Below the pieces are notes generated by a model. It searched no databases and had not been told where the DNA came from. It saw only the letters and a list, made by a program, of their open reading frames with translations. The position numbers and the translations under genes are program-made. This document shows positions 17,778-26,788 of a DNA stretch of 32,973 nt, piece by piece (the first letter of the stretch is position 1; each line of letters begins with the position of its first letter). The stretch covers positions 1 through 32,973 of the forward strand of contig WTJP01000140.1 of NCBI GenBank assembly GCA_011526275.1, written 5' to 3'. This DNA comes from Candidatus Arcticimaribacter sp. (lineage in GTDB: Bacteria; Bacteroidota; Bacteroidia; Flavobacteriales; Flavobacteriaceae).

Positions 17778-20452
17778 TGGAAGCACGCTATTTAAAACTT
17801 TCTGGACTTGAGCCGCTGGTGGTTACCCCAGAGTCGAACTTTGTCAATGTGGGGGAGCGTACCAATGTAACAGGATCGCGTAGATTTTTACGCTTAATTG
17901 AGCAAGGAGATTATACGACAGCTATCGAAATTGCCCGCGACCAAGTAGAAGGAGGCGCGCAAATCCTAGATGTCAATATGGACGAGGGAATGATCGACGG
18001 AGCAAAAGCCATGACCACCTTCCTCAATTTATTGGCGGCAGAACCCGACATTTCCCGTATCCCAATCATGATTGATTCCTCGAAATGGGAAATCATTGAG
18101 GCAGGCCTTAAAGTAGTGCAGGGGAAATGCGTTGTCAACTCCATTAGTTTAAAAGAAGGAGAAGCCAATTTTATTCAGCAGGCGAAAACCATTCGTCGCT
18201 ATGGCGCAGCGGTTATTGTGATGGCCTTTGACGAAGCAGGACAAGCCGATACCCTAGACCGCCGGATTGAGATTTGTAAACGTTCCTATGATATCTTAGT
18301 GGAGAAAGTAAATTTCCCTTCAGAAGACATCATCTTTGATCCTAATGTTTTTCCCGTAGCAACCGGAATGGAAGAGCATAAGCTCAATGCCTTGGACTTT
18401 TTTAAATCGGCCAAGTGGATAAGAGAAAACCTCCCAAATGCTCATGTGAGTGGCGGGGTGAGTAATGTTTCTTTTTCTTTTCGTGGGAACAATCGTGTGC
18501 GTGAGGCCATGCATTCCGCATTCCTCTACCACGGCATTCAGCACGGGATGAATATGGGGATTGTAAATCCTACCATGTTAGAGATTTACGATGAAATCCC
18601 GAAAGACTTGTTGGAATATGTAGAGGATGTTTTGCTTAATCGTAGAGACGACGCTACCGAGCGTTTACTCGATTTTGCCGAGACCTTAATCAACGACCAG
18701 AAGGACAAGAAAGTTGAGGTTAAAGCATGGAGAAACGATGCTCTTCAAGATCGCATTACCCACTCTTTGGTAAAAGGAATCGACGAATTCATTGAAGAAG
18801 ACGTAGAAGAAGCAAGACAAAGCGTACATCGCCCGATTGAAGTGATCGAAGGCCACCTAATGAACGGGATGAACGTGGTGGGTGACTTGTTCGGTTCAGG
18901 GAAAATGTTCTTGCCCCAGGTGGTAAAATCTGCTCGAGTAATGAAAAAAGCAGTGGCCTATCTTTTACCCTATATCGAAGCAGAAAAAGACGGAAAGCAA
19001 GAAGCTGCTGGAAAAATTTTGATGGCAACGGTAAAAGGCGATGTGCACGATATTGGAAAGAATATTGTGGGCGTTGTGCTGGCTTGCAACAATTATGAAA
19101 TCATCGATTTGGGTGTTATGGTTCCCCCAGAAAAAATCATTGAAACCGCTGTTAAAGAACAGGTAGATATCATTGGTTTGTCGGGACTTATTACCCCTTC
19201 TTTGGATGAGATGATTTATATCGCACAAGAATTAAAGCGTCAAGATTTAGACATTCCGCTCTTGATTGGTGGGGCGACGACTTCCAAAGCCCACACAGCA
19301 GTAAAAATTGCTCCTGAATTGGATTCTTCCGTTGTTCATGTGAACGATGCCTCTCGTGCGGTTACAGTAGCGGGAAGTTTACTCAACAGCGAAAGTTCTG
19401 CTGACTATAAAAACAGTATAAAAGAAGAATACACTGCTTTTCGCGCCAAGTTCTTGGACCGACAAGAGACCAAAGAACACATTGACCTTGCAACTGCAAG
19501 AAAGCGAAAACTACAGTTGGATTGGGAAAATTTCACTCCTTTTACACCCAAGCAAACAGGAGTTCAAATCATCGAGAATCAAGATTTAGATGCCTTGGTT
19601 CCCTACATCGATTGGAGTCCTTTCTTCCGTTCTTGGGATTTACACGGGCGTTATCCCGATATTCTCAATGACGCTATAGTGGGAGAACAAGCGACCGATT
19701 TATTTGCCGATGCCCAGGTTATTTTGACCGAAATTTTGGACAAAAAGCTCCTTACAGCAAAAGCTGTTTTTGGTTTATTCCCTGCCAATGCGGTTGCCGA
19801 CGACGATATTGAAGTGTACACCAATGACCAACGCGAGGAAGTGGCGGTCAAGTTCTTGACCTTACGCCAGCAACTCAAAAAACGCGAAGGAAAATCCAAT
19901 GTAGCTTTGGCCGATTTTATCGCACCAAAAGCCAGTGGAAAACCCGATCACATAGGCGCCTTCTGCGTCACAGCTGGTTTTGGAACGGCAGAATTGGCAA
20001 AACAATATGAAGAAGCAAACGACGACTACAACGCCATTATGGTGAAAGCATTGGCCGACCGTTTGGCCGAAGCCTATGCGGAGTATCTGCACGAACAGGT
20101 GAGACGTCAGCACTGGGGTTATGCCGCAGAAGAGCAGCTCGATAACGAAGCCCTCATCAAGGAATCTTACAAAGGCATTCGCCCAGCACCGGGCTATCCT
20201 GCCTGCCCCGATCATTTGGAAAAAAACACCATTTGGGAACTGCTCAAAGTAGAAGAAAATATAGGCGTAAGTCTAACCGAAAGTTTGGCCATGTGGCCGG
20301 CTGCTTCGGTTTCGGGCTACTATTTTGCCCACCCGGAAGCACATTATTTTGGCGTGGGAAAAATTACCCAAGACCAAGTGAAGAGTTTTGCAGAAAGAAA
20401 GAATATTGCTGTGGAAGAAGCAGAGAAATGGCTTCGCCCAAACCTTAAATAA
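17777..20452 (+). CDS. metH: Methionine synthase C-terminal modules (methyl-THF, cobalamin-binding and reactivation domains)
   Basis: Start at the ATG in TAATG (17775-17779): [14 protein letters not shown]...; [49 protein letters not shown] (B12 DxHxxG), [15 protein letters not shown] (activation domain). Confidence 0.95.
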   Translation: MEARYLKLSGLEPLVVTPESNFVNVGERTNVTGSRRFLRLIEQGDYTTAIEIARDQVEGGAQILDVNMDEGMIDGAKAMTTFLNLLAAEPDISRIPIMIDSSKWEIIEAGLKVVQGKCVVNSISLKEGEANFIQQAKTIRRYGAAVIVMAFDEAGQADTLDRRIEICKRSYDILVEKVNFPSEDIIFDPNVFPVATGMEEHKLNALDFFKSAKWIRENLPNAHVSGGVSNVSFSFRGNNRVREAMHSAFLYHGIQHGMNMGIVNPTMLEIYDEIPKDLLEYVEDVLLNRRDDATERLLDFAETLINDQKDKKVEVKAWRNDALQDRITHSLVKGIDEFIEEDVEEARQSVHRPIEVIEGHLMNGMNVVGDLFGSGKMFLPQVVKSARVMKKAVAYLLPYIEAEKDGKQEAAGKILMATVKGDVHDIGKNIVGVVLACNNYEIIDLGVMVPPEKIIETAVKEQVDIIGLSGLITPSLDEMIYIAQELKRQDLDIPLLIGGATTSKAHTAVKIAPELDSSVVHVNDASRAVTVAGSLLNSESSADYKNSIKEEYTAFRAKFLDRQETKEHIDLATARKRKLQLDWENFTPFTPKQTGVQIIENQDLDALVPYIDWSPFFRSWDLHGRYPDILNDAIVGEQATDLFADAQVILTEILDKKLLTAKAVFGLFPANAVADDDIEVYTNDQREEVAVKFLTLRQQLKKREGKSNVALADFIAPKASGKPDHIGAFCVTAGFGTAELAKQYEEANDDYNAIMVKALADRLAEAYAEYLHEQVRRQHWGYAAEEQLDNEALIKESYKGIRPAPGYPACPDHLEKNTIWELLKVEENIGVSLTESLAMWPAASVSGYYFAHPEAHYFGVGKITQDQVKSFAERKNIAVEEAEKWLRPNLK

Positions 20453-20459
20453 GTAGAAA

Positions 20460-21416
20460 GTGAAAGTAACAGAACACATCGCTAAAGCGAAAAACGCGAC
20501 CCAGTTTACCTTTGAAATTCTCCCTCCATTAAAAGGGCAGAACATTCAATCCATCTACGATGCCATTGATCCCCTCATGGAATTCAACCCTCCGTTTATC
20601 GATGTCACCTATCATAGAGAGGAGTATGTGTATAAAGAATTAGACAACGGACTTTTAGAAAAGCACGTCATTCGCAAGCGTCCGGGAACGGTGGGTATTT
20701 GTGCAGCATTGCAACACAAGTACAATGTTGATGCGATTCCGCATATTTTGTGTGGAGGCTTTACCAAAGAGGACACAGAGAACTTTTTGATCGATCTCGA
20801 TTTCTTGGGGATCGACAATGTGGTTGCCTTGCGGGGGGATGCCGTAAAAAGTGAGGTTTATTTTAAACCCAACAAAGACGGTCATGCCTATGCCAACGAA
20901 TTGGTTGGGCAAATCACCGACTTAAATCAAGGGAAATACCTAGATGAAGAAATTGGGAATACCGCCAACACCGACTTTTGTATAGGAGTTTCCGGTTATC
21001 CTGAAAAACACATGGAAGCGCCCAGTTTAGAAAGCGACCTTCACTTTTTAAAGAAGAAAATTGAAGCGGGTGCCGATTATATTGTGACCCAGATGTTTTT
21101 CGATAACCAAAAGTTTTTCGCCTTTCAAGAAAAATGCAAGGAAGCAGGGATTAACGTACCTATTATTCCGGGCTTAAAACCCTTGGCAACTAAAAAGCAA
21201 TTGAATGCTTTGCCGCATCGTTTCCATGTAGATTTACCCGATGATCTCATCCGCGCGGTTATCGATTGCAAAGACAATCAAGCAGTGCGACAGGTAGGAA
21301 TTGAATGGTGTATTCAGCAGAGTAAAGAACTCAAAGAAGCGGGTGTTCCCTTCTTGCACTATTATTCTATGGGGAAATCAGACAACATTAAAGCGATAGC
21401 AGAAGCGGTTTTTTAG
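20460..21416 (+). CDS. metF: Methylenetetrahydrofolate reductase
   Basis: 318 aa; FEILPPLKGQ, FIDVTYHREEY, GIDNVVALRGD, GADYIVTQMFFDNQKFFAF. Confidence 0.94.
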   Translation: MKVTEHIAKAKNATQFTFEILPPLKGQNIQSIYDAIDPLMEFNPPFIDVTYHREEYVYKELDNGLLEKHVIRKRPGTVGICAALQHKYNVDAIPHILCGGFTKEDTENFLIDLDFLGIDNVVALRGDAVKSEVYFKPNKDGHAYANELVGQITDLNQGKYLDEEIGNTANTDFCIGVSGYPEKHMEAPSLESDLHFLKKKIEAGADYIVTQMFFDNQKFFAFQEKCKEAGINVPIIPGLKPLATKKQLNALPHRFHVDLPDDLIRAVIDCKDNQAVRQVGIEWCIQQSKELKEAGVPFLHYYSMGKSDNIKAIAEAVF

Positions 21417-22303
21417 GAAGTCAACTGCTTAAACAGCTCGGCTAAATTCTCGTTCTTTTGTTGTAGGGAGAGGATTTTAAGTTGATTGTCGTGAGCAAAG
21501 TCAAACACCTTTGGGCGAATGTCTTCTTGTTTGGAACAAGTCAATTCATATTGGAAGTCAAAGGTATTGACCACCTTTTCTACGCCTTCAATTTTACTTA
21601 AAGCTTCGGTTTCCACACGATAGTCAAATTCAACTTGAACGATTTGTTGTTGCCCCTTGCGTAAACTTTCCAAGGCTTCATCGGCGACAACTTCCCCTTT
21701 TCGAATAATGATTACGCGATCGCAAACACTCTCTACTTCCGAGAGAATATGGGTAGAGAGCAAGACAATTTTCTCCTCCCCAAGTTGACGAATCAATTTC
21801 CGAATATCGATGAGTTGGTTGGGGTCGAGCCCTGTAGTGGGTTCGTCCAAAATGAGAATTTCCGGATCGTGTAGTAGCGCAGCGGCTAGTCCCACCCGTT
21901 GTTGGTAACCTTTAGACAGGCTACTTATTTTTCTGTTTTTCACCTCAATCAGTCCTACTTTTTCAAGTATACTGTCAAAAGGGGCGTCTTTGATGCGGTA
22001 AATCGAAGCGACAAAGGCCAGGTACTCCAGCACAAAAAGATCAGGATAGAGCGGGTTATTTTCGGGTAAATAACCCGTGACCTGCTGTATAGCTTTGGTC
22101 TTTTCCCGCAGTTCTTGTTCTCCATAACGAATATTTCCTTCCCAGTTTTTGATGTAGCCTGTAAGGATTTTCATCAAGGTCGATTTCCCAGCACCGTTTG
22201 GGCCTAGCAAGCCGACCACTTCCCCTCGGTGAAGCCTAAAGGAAACGCCGTTAAGGGCCTTTAGTTCGTTGTAGGATTTTGAAATATCGTGTAGTTCAAG
22301 CAC
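21413..22303 (-). CDS. gldA: ABC transporter ATP-binding protein, GldA-like
   Basis: 296 aa; GLLGPNGAGKSTLMKILTGYIKNWEG Walker A, LSKGYQQRVGLAAALLHDPEILILDEPTTGLDPNQ signature/Walker B; GYLPENNPLYPDLFVLEYLAFVASIY typical of GldA. Confidence 0.85.
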   Translation of the reverse strand: MLELHDISKSYNELKALNGVSFRLHRGEVVGLLGPNGAGKSTLMKILTGYIKNWEGNIRYGEQELREKTKAIQQVTGYLPENNPLYPDLFVLEYLAFVASIYRIKDAPFDSILEKVGLIEVKNRKISSLSKGYQQRVGLAAALLHDPEILILDEPTTGLDPNQLIDIRKLIRQLGEEKIVLLSTHILSEVESVCDRVIIIRKGEVVADEALESLRKGQQQIVQVEFDYRVETEALSKIEGVEKVVNTFDFQYELTCSKQEDIRPKVFDFAHDNQLKILSLQQKNENLAELFKQLTS

Positions 22304-22330
22304 TTTTTTCTTTTGGTTAAAGATAAAACT

Positions 22331-23047
22331 TTAGAGTCGTTTGTACACCCCTTTTGGCAAAAGGGAAAGTAATCGACCAATGATTACCCAGCGTTTGCTG
22401 ATGTAGGCAACGGCTTTTTTCTTTTTGATGGCGCGATAAATTTGTTTTGCGGCTTTTTCTTTTGAAGCAACCCAAAACAGACCGTCGCCTTGTGCCATAG
22501 CAGTATCGACAAAGCCCGGTCGAATATCGGTGATGTGAATATTGCGGTTTTCAGCAAACATTTTTTGGTGTAGCCCTTCCAAATAATTCGTTTGGTAGGC
22601 CTTGGAGGCATTATAGGCAGGGGCAAGTTTGCTGCCGCGATGTTGGGCAACCGAAGAAATATTGACCACATGACCATGGCCTTGCTTTTGAAAAAAAGGA
22701 ATGATCCAGCTCATGATTTTGGTGAAGGCAACTACGTTGAGTTGATTGGTGCGATTTTCTAAATCATAGCCTAGTTTTTCGTTGAGGTAGCCCACCCCAG
22801 CCGAAAAAATAAAGAGATCCAATCCGCCCAAATTTTTAATAAGTTGGTCTAAATCTGCCGTGGCAGTAGCTTGGGTAACATCGGAAGGTAAAATATGAAT
22901 TGCCTCTGGCTTGACCTTTTGAATTTCTTCCAATTCCTTTTTTCTCCGTCCGGTGATTCCAACCGAATAATCCTGCTTGACTAGCCCGATGGCTAGGGCT
23001 TTTCCAATCCCTGAACTTGCGCCAACAATGATGGCTTTTTTAGACAT
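22331..23047 (-). CDS. Short-chain dehydrogenase/reductase
   Basis: 238 aa; IVGASSGIGKALA, NISSVAQHRGSKLAPAYNASKAYQ (Ser-Tyr-Lys). Confidence 0.92.
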   Translation of the reverse strand: MSKKAIIVGASSGIGKALAIGLVKQDYSVGITGRRKKELEEIQKVKPEAIHILPSDVTQATATADLDQLIKNLGGLDLFIFSAGVGYLNEKLGYDLENRTNQLNVVAFTKIMSWIIPFFQKQGHGHVVNISSVAQHRGSKLAPAYNASKAYQTNYLEGLHQKMFAENRNIHITDIRPGFVDTAMAQGDGLFWVASKEKAAKQIYRAIKKKKAVAYISKRWVIIGRLLSLLPKGVYKRL

Positions 23048-23048
23048 C

Positions 23049-24140
23049 TTATAAACTTAAATGGGTGTCGTCGCAAAAAGGACCTTTTTTGGTGGCCTTG
23101 CAATTACAAAGGCGCACGGGACCAGTGCGTTTAGCGGTAAACTTGAGGGGTTTAATTTTTGTTCCATGGTGTGATCCATCGCAAAAAGGCTGCGTTTGAC
23201 TGCGCCCACAGGCACACCACAAGTATTCTTTTCCTTTGGTTAATTCTACATTTAAGGCCTCTTTTGTGGCAGTGTCTTCGTGTTTAAAATCTCTGTGCCA
23301 CTCACTTCTTTTGTCCTTCGAGCTAACAAAAGGGTAGAAGTAAGCCGCTGTCCAATCGTCTTCGGTTTTGCGGTGTAAGCCATAGGCCTCTGGATAGCTG
23401 GTTTGAAAGGTAGCGGTGCCAAAAAGTTGGTCCCATAAGCTAAACATATTGCCAAAATTCCCATTGGGATCACTTGCCTTGTCGAGCATGGAAGTCCCGT
23501 GGTGCGAATGGTGAAAAGAAGGCGTTATGATGATGCGTTCCACCACTTTGATAATGGGCTTAAGCGCAGCGTATTTGTAAAAAGGTTTATCCCATTTTAG
23601 GGTACTGTGCGAGCTAATAATGATCAATTGTTTAATGACTAAGCCCAAAGCAACGGCTTTAGCTCCGCCGGCATAAACCACAAATCCAACCCACCAAATA
23701 TTGGGCATCATCATGTAGTAGAGCATTGCATTGCGGTAGGAAACAAAGTAACCCATTTCTTCTGCTTGGTGGTGACTGCGGTGCAGTTTCCATAAAAATG
23801 GATACTCATGAGCAGAGCGGTGGTACCAATATTGAAGTACATCGTCGAGGAGAATATACCCGAAGAATAGAGGTACAAAGGAGAGAGACTTTAAAAGTTG
23901 TGTTCCTTCGGGATAGAGGGAACTACCCATAAAATAGACCGTTGCGACAATTGCTGGTTTAATCCCGGTGGAGAGGAAAAGAAAGCTAAAAACCTCTTGA
24001 ATCCAGTCGCCTTTCGAGCGTTTTGAATTGGCTAAAAAACCCGAAATGGATTCCATTAAACCAAAACCAATGAGGATGCCTAGAACGAGATAAACGTCAA
24101 AATTTTCGATTGCGAGTAGAGAGGAGAGGAGTTGCTTCAT
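23049..24140 (-). CDS. Sterol desaturase/fatty acid hydroxylase-like membrane protein with C-terminal tandem CDGSH iron-sulfur motifs
   Basis: 363 aa; YWYHRSAHEYPFLWKLHRSHHQAEEM and SFHHSHHGT His clusters; C-terminus CACGRSQTQPFCDGSHHG and CNCKATKKGPFCDDTH. Confidence 0.9.
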   Translation of the reverse strand: MKQLLSSLLAIENFDVYLVLGILIGFGLMESISGFLANSKRSKGDWIQEVFSFLFLSTGIKPAIVATVYFMGSSLYPEGTQLLKSLSFVPLFFGYILLDDVLQYWYHRSAHEYPFLWKLHRSHHQAEEMGYFVSYRNAMLYYMMMPNIWWVGFVVYAGGAKAVALGLVIKQLIIISSHSTLKWDKPFYKYAALKPIIKVVERIIITPSFHHSHHGTSMLDKASDPNGNFGNMFSLWDQLFGTATFQTSYPEAYGLHRKTEDDWTAAYFYPFVSSKDKRSEWHRDFKHEDTATKEALNVELTKGKEYLWCACGRSQTQPFCDGSHHGTKIKPLKFTAKRTGPVRLCNCKATKKGPFCDDTHLSL

Positions 24141-25723
24141 TATTCTTCGTCATTTTTTCTAAAGGTGGGTACGATACGTGCTTTTGTTTTTTGTTCAAAA
24201 CCATAGGCTATTTCGATGAGGGTGGGTTCACTCCATGCACGTCCAAAAATGGAGAGCCCAACGGGAAGTCCGTGAATATTCCCCATGGGTACAGTAATGT
24301 TAGGGTAGCCTGCCCATGCAGCTGGGGAGGAACTGCCGATGTGGTAATTGTCTCCGTTAAGCCAGTCGGTGCTCCAAGCTGGGCTTCCAGTGGGAGCGAT
24401 AATGGCATCGAGTTGGTGTTCATTCATCACCCGATCCATTCCCTCTTGCTGACTCATGCGTTGTAAATTGGACAAAGCAGTTAGATAGGCCTCGCTATCG
24501 AGCCCTTCTTTTTCTTGCGCCATTTTTAAGTAAGCTTGATTGTAGTATTTCAATTCAAGGCTGTCTTGCTCATTGAAAGCGATGAGTGCTTCTAAGTTTT
24601 CAATAGCGGCTTTTTCACCTAAAGAGGAGAAGTAGTCGTTTAGTCCAGCTTTGTATTCATGCAACATCACTTGAAAAGAGTGCTGCCCTGTACCACGGGG
24701 GGCAATTTCATCGATTTCAATAAGGCTAGCCCCTGCTGCTTTAATCAAGCGAACCGATTGTTGCACCAAAGAATCTACCTGCGGATTTGCACCTAGTGGA
24801 GCGGTGTAAAGTGCGATGCGTTTACCTGCAAGTCCGTTGGGCTTAAGGTAGGGGGTGTAGTCATCTAAGGCCTTATTTTTACTCGCTGCAGTTTTGCTGT
24901 CTTTGGTATCGATGCCTGTTAAGCCACCCAACGCAATAACCGCATCGGTAAGGGTGCGTGCCATGGGGCCGGCAGTATCTTGTGTAAATGAAATGGGGAT
25001 GATGCCTGAACGACTGATAAGCCCAACAGTGGGTTTAATGCCTACAATACCATTGGCGTTCGATGGACACACAATCGACCCATTCGTTTCTGTCCCAATG
25101 GCTAAAACGGTGAGGTTGGCCGAGACAGCAACGCCAGATCCCGAGCTTGAACCGCAAGGGTTTCGCGTTAAGACATAAGGATTCTTGGTTTGACCATTGA
25201 TACCACTCCAGCCACTTGAAGAATGTTGCCCGCGAAAATTGGCCCACTCGCTTAAATTGGCTTTCGCTAAAATTACCGCTCCTGCTTCCCGGAGTTTTTT
25301 CGCGACATAACTGTCTTGTAGTGGTTTAGAGTTTTGCAGTGCGCGTGAGCCTGCCGTAGTATTCATTTTATCGTGGGTATCAATATTGTCTTTTAAAACC
25401 ACAGGAATACCGTGTAAAGGTCCGCGTATTTTTCCCGCAGCCAACTCCTTGTCCAACTGTTCTGCTATGGAAAGGGCATCGGGGTTGATCTGAATGATGG
25501 ACCGTAATTGTGGGCCACTAAAATCGACCTCCTCAATGCGCTCGAGATAGGCTTGGGTGATTTCTTTGATGGTGAATTCCCCTTCATGATAGCCCTCTTT
25601 TAAGCCTTGAATATCGATTTCCATATATTCAAATTCATTGGGATCGTGTTCTATTTTTACTTCCGCTGTAATACAACTAAACAGGAGGAATGGGAGGAAA
25701 TAAAAGAGGCGTTTCGGCATCAT
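24140..25723 (-). CDS. Amidase family protein, probable lipoprotein
   Basis: 527 aa; lipobox-like FLPFLLFSC; GIPVVLKDNIDT, NPCGSSSGSGVAVSANLTVLAIGTETNGSIVCPSNANGIVGIKPT amidase signature. Confidence 0.92.
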   Translation of the reverse strand: MMPKRLFYFLPFLLFSCITAEVKIEHDPNEFEYMEIDIQGLKEGYHEGEFTIKEITQAYLERIEEVDFSGPQLRSIIQINPDALSIAEQLDKELAAGKIRGPLHGIPVVLKDNIDTHDKMNTTAGSRALQNSKPLQDSYVAKKLREAGAVILAKANLSEWANFRGQHSSSGWSGINGQTKNPYVLTRNPCGSSSGSGVAVSANLTVLAIGTETNGSIVCPSNANGIVGIKPTVGLISRSGIIPISFTQDTAGPMARTLTDAVIALGGLTGIDTKDSKTAASKNKALDDYTPYLKPNGLAGKRIALYTAPLGANPQVDSLVQQSVRLIKAAGASLIEIDEIAPRGTGQHSFQVMLHEYKAGLNDYFSSLGEKAAIENLEALIAFNEQDSLELKYYNQAYLKMAQEKEGLDSEAYLTALSNLQRMSQQEGMDRVMNEHQLDAIIAPTGSPAWSTDWLNGDNYHIGSSSPAAWAGYPNITVPMGNIHGLPVGLSIFGRAWSEPTLIEIAYGFEQKTKARIVPTFRKNDEE

Positions 25724-25779
25724 AATAGTCGTTCAATCAGTTGTAAATTACGGTTTTTTGCAAAAAAGGAAAGAAAAAT

Positions 25780-25809
25780 TTGTTTTTATCTCTGGAGATA
25801 GTAGTTTTG
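25780..25809 (+). promoter_or_regulatory. Promoter of the pheA operon (TTG -33, TAGTTTTG -7)
   Basis: TTG 25780-25782, 19-nt spacer, TAGTTTTG 25802-25809; predicted start just before the leader ORF. Confidence 0.75.
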
Positions 25810-25827
25810 CAGGGTTATTAAACAAAA

Positions 25828-25896
25828 ATGAACAATACGTTTTTTTACTACAACAGCTTTTATTTCTTCTATCAAGAGGAGAAAGGGACTTTGTAG
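25828..25896 (+). CDS. Phe/Tyr-rich leader peptide of a transcription attenuator
   Basis: ATG AAC AAT ACG TTT TTT TAC TAC AAC AGC TTT TAT TTC TTC TAT CAA GAG GAG AAA GGG ACT TTG TAG = MNNTFFYYNSFYFFYQEEKGTL*; 5 Phe + 4 Tyr in codons 5-15, using both synonymous codons of each. Confidence 0.88.
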   Translation: MNNTFFYYNSFYFFYQEEKGTL

Positions 25897-25920
25897 TGAA
25901 TGAACGCTAAACCATAAATG

Positions 25921-25952
25921 AAGTCCTGAATATTGTTCGGGACTTTTTTTTT
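25921..25952 (+). terminator. Attenuator: intrinsic terminator between the leader peptide and pheA
   Basis: AAGTCCTGAA (25921-25930) pairs with TTCGGGACTT (25936-25945; one G-U), loop TATTG, followed by T tract to 25952; 8 nt before the pheA ATG with no other upstream + strand gene to terminate. Confidence 0.9.
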
Positions 25953-25960
25953 GAATTAAG

Positions 25961-26788
25961 ATGAAAGAAAAAATCGCCATACAAGGAATTAAAGGTTCAT
26001 TTCACCATGCGGTGGCTATGGACTATTTTTCTCCTGAGGTTGCTTTAGAAGAATGCCTTAGTTTCGACGCTGTAGTCGATGCACTTTTGAGCGGGAAAGT
26101 AAAGCAGGCGGTTATGGCATTGGAGAATTCCATTGCAGGATCGATTATCCCCAATTATGCGCTCATCGATCATAACAACTTGACCATAGTGGGGGAGTAT
26201 AACTTGAATATTCACCACAACTTAATGGCCTTGGAGGGGCAAGGCATTGAAGAACTTACCGAGGTGCACTCGCACCCGATGGCACTTCTACAGTGTAAAG
26301 CTTTTTTCAAGCAATACCCACACATTAAACTCATTGAAGCATCCGACACAGCCGATGTTGCCCGTAAAATTTCAGAGGAAAAATTACTTGGAATAGCGGC
26401 CATTGCCCCAAAAGAAGCTGCGCATATTTACGGCTTAAACCTTTTGGCAACTTCTATACAAACCATTAAAAACAATGTAACCCGTTTTGTGGTGGTGCAG
26501 CAAAAAAATGGAGCTTTACCCAAAGACCAAGTCAATAAAGCTTCGTTAAAGTTTGTCCTCGACCACCAGCGGGGAAGTTTGGCTGCTGTGCTCAATGTAA
26601 TGAGCGATTGCCTGTTAAATTTAACCAAGATACAGTCCCTCCCAGTCATTGAAACCCCAGGGAAGTATGCCTTCTTTGTGGACATGACTTTTGACACCTA
26701 CGAACAATACGACAAAGCACGCAAGATTTTAGCCATCATGGCGTTAGAATTTAAAATATTAGGCGAATACGCCGACGCAAAAAAATGA
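25961..26788 (+). CDS. pheA: Prephenate dehydratase (monofunctional, ACT domain C-terminal)
   Basis: 275 aa; IAIQGIKGSFHHAVAMDYF, VMALENSIAGSIIPNYALI, NNVTRFVVV (TRF motif), ESLPV-like SLPVIETPGKYAFFVD. Confidence 0.93.
   Translation: MKEKIAIQGIKGSFHHAVAMDYFSPEVALEECLSFDAVVDALLSGKVKQAVMALENSIAGSIIPNYALIDHNNLTIVGEYNLNIHHNLMALEGQGIEELTEVHSHPMALLQCKAFFKQYPHIKLIEASDTADVARKISEEKLLGIAAIAPKEAAHIYGLNLLATSIQTIKNNVTRFVVVQQKNGALPKDQVNKASLKFVLDHQRGSLAAVLNVMSDCLLNLTKIQSLPVIETPGKYAFFVDMTFDTYEQYDKARKILAIMALEFKILGEYADAKK

Noticed and set aside
19862-20215. 117-aa minus ORF inside metH
   Set aside because: Antisense shadow ORF; metH reading frame is unambiguous.
25786-25980. 64-aa minus-strand ORF MAIFSFILIQKKSPEQYSGL... 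across the pheA leader
   Set aside because: Antisense to the leader peptide and terminator; no family resemblance. Better explained by the attenuator on the + strand.
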